DNA of 64,000 nucleotides, from assembly GCF_001298105.1 (NCBI RefSeq), contig NZ_LGJH01000138.1:1-64000 (forward strand), in the 5' to 3' direction. Both the position numbers and the translations under genes were made by a program. Of this stretch, positions 19,138 through 30,911 are shown one piece after another (positions within the stretch are counted from its first letter, which is position 1; every line of letters starts with the position of its first letter). The notes beneath the pieces were generated by a model that saw nothing but the letters and a program-made list of their open reading frames with translations, was not told the DNA's origin and ran no database searches. The stretch is from Novosphingobium sp. ST904 (GTDB lineage: Bacteria > Pseudomonadota > Alphaproteobacteria > Sphingomonadales > Sphingomonadaceae).

Positions 19138-21106
19138 ATGTTCGGTATTATTGGCCAATCCCTGCTTTTGGCAACAGCGCAGGCCGCGGCTCCCGCCGCA
19201 GCGGCTCCCGCTTCGGCGCCCGCCACGCTCCAGCAGCAGTTCGATGCCGCCAGCGACGCGGCACAGGATGGCAAATGCAGCGACGCGATTACCGCATTCG
19301 AAGCGCTGGAACACAATCCCGCCGCCATGAAGTCCCCGGTCGTGCGCGGCGCGATCGGCGTGCGCAAGGGCAACTGCCTGGTGAAACTGCACCGGACCGA
19401 CGAGGGCGAAGCCGCGATCCGTTCGGGACTGCCGGCAATGGTCGCCGCAGGGGAAGTCTTTGTCGGCGATGTCGTGAACGCCCACATGGGGCTGGGCACC
19501 GCCGCCCGCGACCGGTTCGACTACGCCCGCGCGGGGGACGAATTCCGTCTGGCGCTGGCGGCGGGCGGGCCGCAGGGGCGCTTCAGGCCGTTGCTGGCGC
19601 TGTCGCAGGTTTCCATTTTCGATCCCGGCCCCGAACCGCTCGCCTATATCGACGAGGCGAGCCGGATCGCTGACGCAACGCCTTCGATCAGCAAGGATTT
19701 CCACGCGCAGCTGCTGACGCTCAAGGCCCGGATACTGCTCAATCGCGGGGAAAAGGCGGAAGGCTACGCCTTGCTCAAGGACGCGCTGAAGCTTCAGGGC
19801 GGGCTGTCGCTCAAGGTTTCGCTCAGCGATGTCGCCACCCGCTCAGACCTCGCGATCGCCGCCATGCTGCTGAACAAGCGGGACGATGCCCGGAACTATC
19901 TTGTCTATACCGGCGCCGGGCGCATGGATCAGGCGCCGTTCTCCCGTGCCGAGAACATGGATGTCCCCCTTTGCGGCTCCACCAGCGGCCTGACCCCGGC
20001 AGACTACGCCGTGGTCGAATTCAGCATCGCCGACGACGGTTCCGCCTTCGGGGTTCAGCCGATCTATTCCACCGGGGGCCGCGAAATTGCGCTGGCGTTC
20101 GCGCGTGCAGCGTCCCGCTGGTCCTGGGCCCCTGCCAAGGTGCAGGAAATCAAGCCGTTCCTGCGCTACGCCATGCGGGTCGAGATGCGCTGCACGGTCG
20201 CCGGAGCCCGCCCCCAGATCAACGAACCGCTGACCTCGCGCTTCATGCAGTGGGCTGCGCCGCTGCTGGCCGGCAGGACCCAGGGCGGAACCGACGGTGC
20301 GGTCGCCGCCCGGGCCAGCGCGCTGCTCGATCAGTCCCGCAAGGAAGGGACAGACCAGTTGACCGTCGCGCTGCTGGGCATGCTGGGCCTCAATCCGGTG
20401 ACGGACACGGCTTCGGCCAACACCTACCTGCAGGAAGGCCTCGGCCTTGCCCTCAGCCGGAACATGCCGGTGGAGACTTCGAACTGGCTGCGCTTCGCCA
20501 TCGCCGCGCAGCGCAATTCCGATAAACCGGCGGCTACGCGCGCCGCGCTAAGGGAACTGCTTCCGGTGGTGACGGCAACCGGCGATGCCCTGGCGATCGA
20601 CACCGTGCGGCTGCAGATCGCTTCGCCCGGCTACCGCCTGAGCGCCCCCGTGGACGCGCCCACCCTGCGCGAAGCGGTGATCGCCGATCCCGCCCTGCCT
20701 CGCGACCATCCGCTCAAGATCAACGCGCTCCTGCAAAGCGCATCATGGGCCGCGCAGAACAGGGACTTCTCGCAGGCCCAGCAGATCTTCCAGCAGACCG
20801 GCCTCAGCACCGAGCAATGCGCCTTCATCGGCGCGCGCCCGCCATTCGCAGGACCGGCGTAAGCTCCACCGACTATCCGATGGAAGCCGCGCGCATGGGC
20901 TTCGAAGGCTGGACCCGCGTGGAGTTCGATGTCGATTCCGCCGGTCGCACCCGCCAGCAGCGGGCGCTGATCTCCTACCCTCCGTTCGTCTTTTCCGATG
21001 CGGCATCGGCCATGGCCAAGGACTTCGTCTACGAAAGCAGCTACCGCCCCGGCGGCGACACGGCCTGCGCGGGCGCGCGCAGAACATCGCCTTCCGGATG
21101 AACTAG
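19138..21106 (+). CDS. repeat protein with TonB-like C-terminal domain (frameshifted)
   Basis: Large exported protein of about 650 residues. A hydrophobic N-terminus (GIIGQSLLLATAQAAAPAAAA) is followed by helical repeat-like sequence suggestive of tetratricopeptide repeats (QQQFDAASDAAQDGKCSDAITAFEAL, FDYARAGDEFRLALAAGG). A first TonB-C-like stretch lies in the middle (DYAVVEFSIADDGSAFGVQPIYSTGG, ALAFARAASRWSWAPA), then more helices. The frame shifts near 20860. Joining gives a second TonB-C-like domain (GFEGWTRVEFDVDSAGRTRQQRALISYPP, FVYESSYRP). A last shift near 21075 gives QNIAFRMN at the end. Role unknown; such domains resemble the TonB C-terminus but lack a proline-rich linker here. Confidence 0.65.
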
Positions 21107-21117
21107 GCGTCGCGGAT

Positions 21118-22101
21118 TCAAGCGTCTTCCAGAATCGAGCGGAAGAGCCCGGGATCGACGTTAGAGCCGGACATGACGATGACCGTGGCTCCCGGCGCGG
21201 GCGGCGCGCGGCCTGAAAGGGCCGCCGCCAGTGCCACGGCGCCGCCCGGTTCGACGACGAGCTTCGTCTTCTCGAACGCGAAGCGCATCGCCTCGCGCAC
21301 TTCCCCGTCGCTCACCGCAAGGCCGCCGGAAAGCAGCGCGCGGTTGATCGGGAAGGTCAATTCGCCCGGGCTCGGCGCCAGCAATGCATCGCAGATCGAG
21401 CGCGCGCCCGAAGGAACGGATTCGCGGTGGCCACTGGCCAGCGATCGGGCCGTATCATCGAACGCCTCGGGCTCCACGCTGTAGATTTCGACCTGCGGAG
21501 CCGAGGCCTTGATTGCCGTGGCGATCCCGGCGACCAGCCCGCCCCCGCCGCAGCAGACGAGCACCCGGCCGATCTCGGCCCTCGCTTCCCCGGCCTGTTC
21601 AAGGATCTCCAGCCCGGCGGTTCCCTGCCCGGCGATCACGAAGGGATCGTCGAACGACGGCACGAGAACCGCGCCCCGCGCGTTCGCCAGAGCCGTGGCG
21701 ATCTCTTCCCGCGACTGGGTGTAGCGGTCGTAGGGAACGATCTGCGCGCCCAGCGCCCGCGTGTTGGCGACCTTGATGGCCGGGGCATCGGCGGGCATGA
21801 CGATCGTTGCCGGGATGCCAAGCAGGCGCGCCGCCGCCGCTACGCCCTGGGCATGGTTGCCGGAAGACCACGCGACGACCCCTGCGGCCCTGCGCTCGGC
21901 AGCGATACGGGACAGCCGGTTGTAGGCTCCGCGAAACTTGAAGGAACCGGTGTGCTGCGCACCTTCGAACTTCACCAGCGCGCGGTGGCCGAGGCGTTCG
22001 TTCAGCGGCGCGAATTCCAGCAGCGGCGTGCGCACCGCCGCGCCGCGAATGCGGTCTGCCGCGTCGATGACGTCTGCGATGGAGATGGCGCGTTCAGGCA
22101 T
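21118..22101 (-). CDS. bhcB: PLP-dependent beta-hydroxyaspartate dehydratase-like (BhcB / threonine dehydratase family)
   Basis: 327-residue fold-type II PLP enzyme. The PLP lysine lies in GSFKFRGAYNRL, the substrate loop in SSGNHAQGVAAAARLLG, and the phosphate-binding glycine loop in CCGGGGLVAGIA. The short length, without a regulatory ACT domain, matches catabolic serine/threonine or hydroxyaspartate dehydratases. In the beta-hydroxyaspartate cycle BhcB converts erythro-beta-hydroxyaspartate to iminosuccinate. The assignment rests on the two neighbours, which are homologues of BhcC and BhcD. The ATG at 22101 overlaps the end of the BhcD-like gene by 8 bases. Alternatives are a threonine/serine dehydratase or EutB of ectoine catabolism; the aldolase neighbour argues against the latter. 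Confidence 0.72.
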   Translation of the reverse strand: MPERAISIADVIDAADRIRGAAVRTPLLEFAPLNERLGHRALVKFEGAQHTGSFKFRGAYNRLSRIAAERRAAGVVAWSSGNHAQGVAAAARLLGIPATIVMPADAPAIKVANTRALGAQIVPYDRYTQSREEIATALANARGAVLVPSFDDPFVIAGQGTAGLEILEQAGEARAEIGRVLVCCGGGGLVAGIATAIKASAPQVEIYSVEPEAFDDTARSLASGHRESVPSGARSICDALLAPSPGELTFPINRALLSGGLAVSDGEVREAMRFAFEKTKLVVEPGGAVALAAALSGRAPPAPGATVIVMSGSNVDPGLFRSILEDA

Positions 22102-23038
22102 GGTGGCTCCCCGGATTCCGGTTTTCGAAAGCAGCCACGAGGTGCCGCGCGATGACAAGGTCCTGCAGCGAGATGCCGGAACTGTCGAAGACGGTTATCT
22201 CTTCCGCCGACCGGCGCCCCGGAGCGCGGCCCGAAAGGACATCGCCGATCGCCGCGATGCGCGCCCGGTCGCCGCGGTAATGCTGGAACTCGCCGATGGT
22301 CACGGCTTGCGCGGGCAGGTCGCAGAACAGGCGCGCCCGCGCGAACAGGGACGGCGGCAGTTCCTGCTTGCCCGCCGCATCGGACCCCATGCTGACGACA
22401 TGGGTGCCCGGCCCGATCCATTCGGCATCGAACAGCGGCGCACGCGCCGGCGTGGCAGTGACCACGATATCGGCCGCTTCGCAGGCCTCGCGCGCGCCGG
22501 AAAGCTCGGCCCGAAGCCCGTGTTCGCCAAGCCGGGCGGCAAATGCGGCCCCCTTGGCATCGTCGCGCGCGACCACGAGGATCTTGCGGATCGGCCGCAC
22601 GCCCGCAAGCGCAAGGCATTCATGCAGTGCCTGATGCCCGGCCCCGAACAGGGCGAGCACCCCGGCATCCTCTCGTGCCAGCGCTTCGGCGGCAACGGCG
22701 TTCACGGCGGCGGTCCGCCAGGCATTGACCTGCCCCGCCTCGATCACCCATTCGACACGGCCAAGGCTCTGGTCGATCAGCAGGATCGTCGAATTATGGC
22801 GCGGCAGCCCGCGCGCGGCGTTGCCCGGCCAGAACGAACCGACCTTGAGCCCCGCCAGATCGCCCGCAACCCCCGCCTTTATCGAAAACCTGTCGGCAGG
22901 CACGGTGCCATGCGCCAGCACGGCGGGGAAAACGATGCCTTGCGGGCTCGCCGCAAGGACCAGAGCCTCCCGCGCCGCCGCCCGCGCCATTTCGGGCGTG
23001 ACCAGCGCGGCGGATTGTTCTTCGGAGATGAACTTCAT
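22094..23038 (-). CDS. bhcD: iminosuccinate reductase-like (BhcD / ornithine cyclodeaminase family)
   Basis: 314-residue member of the ornithine cyclodeaminase/mu-crystallin family. Visible features are FSIKAGVAG, the dinucleotide-binding stretch LALFGAGHQALHECLAL, ADIVVTATPARAPLFDAEWI and HVVSMGSDAAGKQELP. Family members reduce imines with NAD(P)H or cyclise ornithine. In the beta-hydroxyaspartate cycle BhcD reduces iminosuccinate to aspartate. The gene sits between the aldolase-like (10 bases upstream) and dehydratase-like (8-base overlap) genes, so the order here is C-D-B. The start at 23038 (MKFISEEQ) fits the family; longer upstream starts would run into the neighbouring gene. Confidence 0.72.
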   Translation of the reverse strand: MKFISEEQSAALVTPEMARAAAREALVLAASPQGIVFPAVLAHGTVPADRFSIKAGVAGDLAGLKVGSFWPGNAARGLPRHNSTILLIDQSLGRVEWVIEAGQVNAWRTAAVNAVAAEALAREDAGVLALFGAGHQALHECLALAGVRPIRKILVVARDDAKGAAFAARLGEHGLRAELSGAREACEAADIVVTATPARAPLFDAEWIGPGTHVVSMGSDAAGKQELPPSLFARARLFCDLPAQAVTIGEFQHYRGDRARIAAIGDVLSGRAPGRRSAEEITVFDSSGISLQDLVIARHLVAAFENRNPGSHHA

Positions 23039-23048
23039 GCAGACCTCG

Positions 23049-24212
23049 TTACCAGCCGCGAAAACGCGGCCAGGTCCGAAGACCGGCAGCGCCGCGCGGG
23101 ATGACGGTATAGGCGTCGAACTGGGCCGCCGTGGAGCAGGCGTGATTGGGCAATATGCGCAGCCGCGTGCCCACGGGACATTCCGGCAGGACACCGCCGC
23201 TGCCCGGCCTCGGGGCGATGATCCCGTGTTCCTGGTTGGCCTGAATGACGATCAGGTCCGCCAGCGGCGTGCCTTCGGCATCGCAGACCAACCCGTAGCC
23301 CTGATCCACGGCCTGCCCCTGCGTGCCGCGATCGCGTGACAGCGCCATCCATCCGGCGTCCACGATGATCCAGCCCTTGTCCCGCTGATGTCCGATTACG
23401 GTGGTGAGCACCGAAAGCGCGATGTCCTGCACCGAGCAGACGCCGATCCCTGCCATCACCAGATCGAAGAAGACATAGACCCCGGCCCGTACTTCGGTAA
23501 CGCCAGCAAGGTCGCGCGCGAAATGTGCCGTCGGTGTCGAGCCGACGCTGACCACGGGACACGGCAGGCCTGCATGCCTGAGGTTCTCCGCCGCTTCGAC
23601 CGCGGCGGCACGTTCCCGTTCCGCGAAAGCCTCCAGCGCCGGTCCGCCGCTGGCACCGTAGCTTTCGCCTGCATGGGTCATCACGCCGCGCAGCACCGCG
23701 CCCCCGTCCACCAGGATGCGCCCGATCGCCGGGATGCGTTCGTCATCCGGGACCAGGCCGGAGCGGTGCCCGTCGCAGTCGATCTCGAGCAGGACGGGGA
23801 TCGGCGCGTCGGCGCCAGCGGCGACCACTGCGCGCGCCTGCTCCACGGAATCGAGGACCACCGTCAGGTCGCAGCCCGCCGCGCGCAGGGCCTGCACCCT
23901 CTCCAGCCGCTGCGGCGCGATCCCCACCGCGTAGAGGATATCGCCAACCCCCGCCGCGAACAGTTCCGACGCTTCCTTCAGGGTGGAAACGGTGGCCGGA
24001 CCGCAGCCACCGTCAAGCTGGCGCCGGGCAACGTCGATGGACTTGGCGGTCTTCATGTGCGGACGCAGCGTCACGCCAAGCGGAGCCAGATGGCGCCGAA
24101 GGCGGTCGATGTTCTGCTGCATCCTCGTTTCGTCGAGGATCAGGCAAGGCGTCTCGCAATCGGCGAGAATATCGCGGGATCGAAGGGTGTCGGCAGGCAT
24201 CAGCATCTCCAT
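23049..24212 (-). CDS. bhcC: beta-hydroxyaspartate aldolase-like (BhcC / D-threonine aldolase family)
   Basis: 387-residue fold-type III PLP enzyme (alanine-racemase-like N-terminal domain). The PLP lysine is in LRPHMKTAKS, and the metal-binding His and Cys are probably those of LPNHACSTA near the C-terminus, as in D-threonine aldolases. Other family segments are ETPCLILDETRMQQNIDRL, HAGESYG and SVGSTPTA. In the beta-hydroxyaspartate cycle BhcC joins glycine and glyoxylate to form erythro-beta-hydroxyaspartate. First gene of a three-gene operon divergent from a GntR regulator. The ATG at 24212 is used, but the in-frame ATG at 24200 has GGAG at better spacing. A D-threonine or D-3-hydroxyaspartate aldolase remains possible. 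Confidence 0.75.
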   Translation of the reverse strand: MEMLMPADTLRSRDILADCETPCLILDETRMQQNIDRLRRHLAPLGVTLRPHMKTAKSIDVARRQLDGGCGPATVSTLKEASELFAAGVGDILYAVGIAPQRLERVQALRAAGCDLTVVLDSVEQARAVVAAGADAPIPVLLEIDCDGHRSGLVPDDERIPAIGRILVDGGAVLRGVMTHAGESYGASGGPALEAFAERERAAAVEAAENLRHAGLPCPVVSVGSTPTAHFARDLAGVTEVRAGVYVFFDLVMAGIGVCSVQDIALSVLTTVIGHQRDKGWIIVDAGWMALSRDRGTQGQAVDQGYGLVCDAEGTPLADLIVIQANQEHGIIAPRPGSGGVLPECPVGTRLRILPNHACSTAAQFDAYTVIPRGAAGLRTWPRFRGW

Positions 24213-24220
24213 GGCCCAAC

Positions 24221-24232
24221 CTGTATATACAG
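24221..24232. promoter_or_regulatory. HutC/GntR-type operator
   Basis: Perfect 12-bp palindrome CTGTATATACAG, the classical form of sites bound by HutC-subfamily GntR regulators. It lies 9 bases upstream of the aldolase start and 48 bases upstream of the GntR gene, overlapping a GATAAT that could be the -10 box of the regulator gene. It probably lets the regulator repress both directions. Confidence 0.75.
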
Positions 24233-24280
24233 ATAATGACCTGCTGTCTAGGCAGCCGCGCCTGTGCTAAGGCGCGGGGC

Positions 24281-25007
24281 ATGACGACCAGACCCGCCGC
24301 CCCCGGCCTGCGCGAGAGCATCGACCGCCACATCATCGCCCGCATCACTTCGGGCGAATGGAGCGCCGGGGATCGCATCCCTTCGGAAAGCGGGTTCATG
24401 GAAATGTTCGGCGCAGCCGGATGACCGTGCATCACGCCCTGCGCGATCTCACCGCGCGCGGCTTTCTCGTGCGGCACGCGGGCTCCGGCACTTTCGTTGC
24501 CCCGCCGCGACCCTATGTCGCGGAGTACGCCCATCTCGACATCATCGAGGAAATCGCGGCGCGCGGCGCCCGTCACCGCGCGCAAGTGCTGAAGCGGGAG
24601 CTTGCGCCGGCCGGCACCGAGCAGGCCCGCGCGTTCGAACGCGGCGAGGGGGACATGCTGTTCCACGCCGTGATCCTGCATTTCGAGGATGACGTCCCGC
24701 TGGAACTGGAAGATCGCCTGATCGCCCCCGAAGCCCTGCCGGACTGCATGGCCGTGGACCTGGGAAGCCAGACGCTGTTCTCGCGCCTGATGCTGATGCG
24801 CCCTTACCGCGAAGGCAGCGAGGAAGTCCGCGCGGTGCTGCCACGCCCGGGGAACAGCGGCTGATGGCGATCGCGCCGCATGTCCCCTGCCTTGAGATCA
24901 CCCGGCGCACATGGTCGGCCGAAGGCGTGGTGACGGCGGCGAGAATGCTGCGCGGGGGCGACCGGGGCACCATGCACGGCCGCATCCGGTCGATGCCCGC
25001 CGCCTGA
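24281..25007 (+). CDS. GntR-family regulator, HutC subfamily (frameshifted)
   Basis: Repressor-type regulator of about 240 residues when joined. The N-terminal winged helix reads LRESIDRHIIARITSGEWSAGDRIPSES. The frame breaks near 24417 and resumes MTVHHALRDLTARGFLVRHAGSGTFVA. A UTRA effector domain follows (HLDIIEEIAARGARHRAQVLKRE, LFHAVILHFEDDVPLELEDR). A second break near 24850 leads to QRLMAIAPHVPCLEITRRTWSAEGVVTAARMLRGGDR at the C-terminus. Divergent from the Bhc-like operon, with its palindromic site between, so it probably senses an intermediate such as a hydroxyaspartate or glyoxylate-derived compound (inference). The known Paracoccus cluster uses an IclR-type BhcR instead. Confidence 0.8.
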
Positions 25008-25022
25008 CCCCGGCGCCGATCT

Positions 25023-27548
<2,526 letters not shown>

Positions 27549-27588
27549 ATCAGCCCCCGAAGTCAGAAACACGAGAGCTTCGTGCCAT

Positions 27589-27609
27589 CTCAACTAAATT
27601 AGTTGAAAT
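27589..27609. promoter_or_regulatory. sulfur-regulon palindrome, copy B
   Basis: Begins CTCAACTAAATTAGTTG. The inner CAACTAAATTAGTTG is a 15-bp palindrome around one central base. It lies about 41 bases upstream of the receptor start at 27548 and just downstream of the sulfonate-binding-protein gene end. Confidence 0.6.
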
Positions 27610-27644
27610 TGAATTGCCTTATCTGAACCCAAGTTTTTCTTGAT

Positions 27645-28583
27645 TCAGGCATTCAACAGGAATGCGCCGCCGAGCGGACGCGACGACCGTACTTCGCCAA
27701 ACCTGCGAAACGTATCGAGGACGACCTGCTGATCGGATATGACCTTATTATCAATCGGCACCCGCAGGCGGATATTCTTCTCTGCCGTGGCGCGGGCAAT
27801 TTCGGGCGGCAGTCCGGTTTCCTTTGCCAGCACGGCGCCATAGTCGTCGACATGGCCCCTGGCCCACTCGAGCGCCTTGGCCTCGCGCCGGAGGAAATCG
27901 GACAATTGTTCGCGCTTTGCGGCGATGGCGCTTTCCGGCGCCACTTCGAAGCCATAGCCCTGCACGAAATCCCGGCCATCCACGACGATCCTGTCCCCCT
28001 CGGCCTGCGCCGCGGCGATATAGGGCATCCAGGTGGACCAGGCGTCCACCGCGCCGCTCTGCAGCGCCGCGCGGGAATCGCTGGGCGAAAGGAACACGAT
28101 CTTCACGTCCTCGGGCCGGAGCCCGGAAGCGATCATCGAACGGAGCACGAGATAGTGGCCCACGCTGCCGCGCGTCGTGGCAATACGCTTGCCCTGCAGG
28201 CCCTTGCCGTCGCGCACCGGCGATCCCGCGGGCACGAGGATGGAAAGCGCGCCGTCCAGCCGGGCCTGCGTGCGCTGGGCGCCCACGGCCTTGATCGGGC
28301 TGCCAGCCTGATAGGCGAACTGGAACGGCGCATCGCCCACCAGCCCGAGATCGACGGCGCTGCTGCCCAGCGCTTCGAGCAGGTTCTGCGCCGCCGGAAA
28401 TTCCGACCACTCGACCTTGTAGGACGCGCCGTCGAGCGCGCCGGAAGCCAGCATCAGCGACTTGGTGCCGCCCTTCTGGCTACCGACGCGCAGCACCCCG
28501 GCATTTGCGCCCGCGCCCCGGCCGCAAGCGGCCAGGGCGAAGGTCGTGGCAAGTCCTGCAAGCAGGTTGCGTCTGTCCAGCAT
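27645..28583 (-). CDS. ssuA: sulfonate ABC transporter periplasmic binding protein
   Basis: 312-residue binding protein of the SsuA/TauA/NrtA class. The signal (NLLAGLATTFALAACG) contains a lipobox, so it may be a lipoprotein. Mature motifs include LRVGSQKGGTKSLMLASGALDG, NLLEALGSSAVDLGLVGDAPFQFAYQAGSPIKAVGA and LQGKRIATTRGSVGHYLVLRSM. It captures aliphatic sulfonates for the SsuBC transporter. Unusually it is the last gene of its operon, 2 bases after the tauD-like gene, far from ssuB and ssuC. Confidence 0.87.
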   Translation of the reverse strand: MLDRRNLLAGLATTFALAACGRGAGANAGVLRVGSQKGGTKSLMLASGALDGASYKVEWSEFPAAQNLLEALGSSAVDLGLVGDAPFQFAYQAGSPIKAVGAQRTQARLDGALSILVPAGSPVRDGKGLQGKRIATTRGSVGHYLVLRSMIASGLRPEDVKIVFLSPSDSRAALQSGAVDAWSTWMPYIAAAQAEGDRIVVDGRDFVQGYGFEVAPESAIAAKREQLSDFLRREAKALEWARGHVDDYGAVLAKETGLPPEIARATAEKNIRLRVPIDNKVISDQQVVLDTFRRFGEVRSSRPLGGAFLLNA

Positions 28584-28585
28584 CG

Positions 28586-29446
28586 ATCAGAGGTCCGTCC
28601 AGAGCGGTTCGTCGGCGATGAGGATGCGGTGCAGTTCGCGTGGGAAATCGCCGTAGTTGCGCACCGCGAAGTGTACGTTGCGCGGTTGTCCCAGAACGCC
28701 ACCGTCCCCGGCCGCCACGAGAAACGCGCCTGGAGGTCGGGCCGCTTGTACTGGAGCAGCACCTCGTCCAGCAGTTCGCGGCTTTCGGACAGTTCCAGCC
28801 CGAGGATCTGCGGCTGCTGCGAGAAGTTGACCCAGAGGATCTTCTGCCCGGTCTCGCGGTGGGTCCGCACGATCCTGTGCGCAACGATGGGGTAGTCATG
28901 CCCCGAAAGCTCCAGCGCGGGCACGAAGTTGTGCGTGACATGCCTGCCTTCGAGGCGCGCCTTGATCTCCGCCGGCAGCGTTTCATAGGCGAGATGGGCA
29001 TCGACCCAGATCGTGTCCCCGCCCACTTCGGGCAGGTTCACATCGCGCAGCACCGCACCCCAGGTGGGAACGAGCCGCCAGCTCGTGTCGGTGTGATAGG
29101 CCTCGCCCGGACGCAGCTTGTAGCCGAGCTTCCTTTCATATTCCCGGTCCTCCCGCGCGGCGATGGCGTGGACTTCCTTGTTGGCCGCATCGTGGCGCGT
29201 GGTGGGATGGGTATAGAGCGGCCCGAAGTTCGCGGCAAAGGCCGCCTGCTGGGCGTCGTCGATCGACTGGTCGCGAAAGAACAGCACCTTCCACTTGAGC
29301 AGCGCGGCGCGGATCGCGCCGCGCTGCTCGTTGGGGAGGGGCTTCGAAAGGTCCACGCCCTCGACTTCGGCGCCGATGGTCGGCTGGACCGGGCGGATCA
29401 CGAGGCCGGCGTTCGAAACGTCGAAAGTGGAAGCGGTACTGGCCAT
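28586..29446 (-). CDS. tauD: taurine dioxygenase-like Fe(II)/2-oxoglutarate oxygenase (frameshifted)
   Basis: TauD/TfdA family enzyme that uses iron, oxygen and 2-oxoglutarate to release sulfite from taurine or related sulfonates. The first two iron ligands are in EAYHTDTSWRLVP (HxD), and VGGDTIWVDAHLAYETLP is a typical segment. The frame shifts near 28683, after GTVAFWDNR. The continuation NVHFAVRNYGDFPRELHRILIADEPLW contains the expected third iron ligand (His) and 2-oxoglutarate-binding Arg. Joined length about 286 residues, normal. Cytoplasmic. The break is probably a base error. Confidence 0.85.
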
Positions 29447-29472
29447 GGGTTTTCTCCTTTCCGTGCTGTCTG

Positions 29473-30806
29473 TCAGGCCGCCGTACGGCGCAGCCGCGCG
29501 GTGGTGTTGCGATTGACGGGAACGTCCAGCCCCAGCGTTTCGCGAAGGGTGTTGCCGGGGTAGTCCTGCTTGTAGATCCCGCGCGCCTGAAGGATCGGCA
29601 CGACATGGTCGACAAAGACCTCAAGCTGCCCGGGCAGGGATTCGAACAGGTTGAAACCATCCGATCCGCGCTGCTCGAGCCAGAGCTGGAAGCGGTCGGC
29701 GACCTGTTCGGGCGTACCGGTGAAGTGGCTGCGCGGCGTGGCCACGCGCAGGGCGATCTCGCCAAGGGTCAACCCGCGCTCTGCCTCTTTCAGTACCTTC
29801 TCGGACGCGCTCTGGTTGCTGCGGCGCCCCTCTTCGGCGACGTGCTGCGGGAACGGGCCATCGGGATCGTAGAGGCTGAAATTGTGATCGTTGAACGAAC
29901 GGCCAAGCGCCCGCAATGCGTTCTCCAGACTGACGAGACCGGCCAGTTCGCGGTGAAGACGCTCGGCTTCCTCCTCGGTCGAACCCACGATCGGGCGCCC
30001 GCCGGGAAGCACCAGAAGCTGGTCGGGATCGCGCCCGAAACCGCGCGCACGCGCCTTGACGTCGGCATAGAAGGCCTGCCCTCGGCAAGGTCTTCCTGAT
30101 GGGTGAAGATTGCCTCGGCATGGCGCGCGGCGAAGTTGCGGCCGTCTTCAGAGGACCCCGCCTGGAAGATCACCGGCTGCCCCTGCGGCGAGCGCGAGAT
30201 GTTGAGCGGGCCCTTTACCGACAGGAATTCACCCTTGTGGCCCAGTTCATGCAGCTTGCCGGGATCGAGGAACTGCCCGCTGGCCTTGTCGCGGACAAGG
30301 GCGCCGTCCTCCCAGCTATCCCAGAGCCCCTTCACGACATCGAGGTATTCCTCGGCCAGCCGGTAGCGCACGTCATGGTCGAGGTGCTTGTCCCGGCCGA
30401 AGTTGGCCGCGCTGCCTTCCAGCCACGAGGTAACGACGTTCCACCCGGCCCGGCCGCCGCTGATGTGATCGAGCGAGGCGAACTGGCGGGCAAGGTTGTA
30501 GGCTTCGGTATAGCTGACCGTCGCCGTGCCGACGAGGCCGATATGCTCGGTCACGGCGGCTACGGCAGAGAGGATCGTCAGCGGCTCGAAGCGGTTGAGA
30601 TAGTGCGGCGATGAGCGCGCATTGATCGAAACGCTGTCGGCCACGAACAGGTAATCGAACTTGCCGCGCTCGGCGACCTGCGCCTGCCGGGTGTAGAACG
30701 AAAGGCTGGTGCTGGCATCGACCTGGGCGTCCGGGTGGCGCCAGTCGTCCCAGCCGGGGCCGACGCCGTGCAGGATGAAACCGAGTTTTAGTTGGCGTTT
30801 GCTCAT
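29473..30806 (-). CDS. FMN-dependent monooxygenase, NtaA/SnaA/DszA family (frameshifted)
   Basis: Third member of this family in the window, about 444 residues. A strong AGGAGG precedes the ATG at 30806. Segments: [80 protein letters not shown]. The frame breaks near 30080 (after HQEDLAEG) and resumes by 30012 as [25 protein letters not shown], ending [19 protein letters not shown]. It lies between the SsuD and TauD genes. It probably desulfurises an organosulfur compound with FMNH2 supplied from elsewhere, since no reductase is in the operon. Confidence 0.83.
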
Positions 30807-30911
30807 GTCATTCCTCCTTCTGCGTGGGTTCAGGCTATGGGGTGCGGGGGCTGTGAACCAACGCGGATGGCTGATAGGAACGTGAGTTTTTCCAATGCGC
30901 GGGCCGCCGCT

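Noticed and set aside
21118-23038. Ectoine catabolism genes eutB/eutC
   Set aside because: The two families fit, but no ectoine hydrolase, deacetylase or transporter genes are present and the aldolase neighbour fits the Bhc set better. Not fully excluded.
27549-27593. Longer TTG start for the second TonB receptor
   Set aside because: It would place 15 polar residues before the signal peptide and overlap the operator; the GTG at 27548 has a ribosome site.
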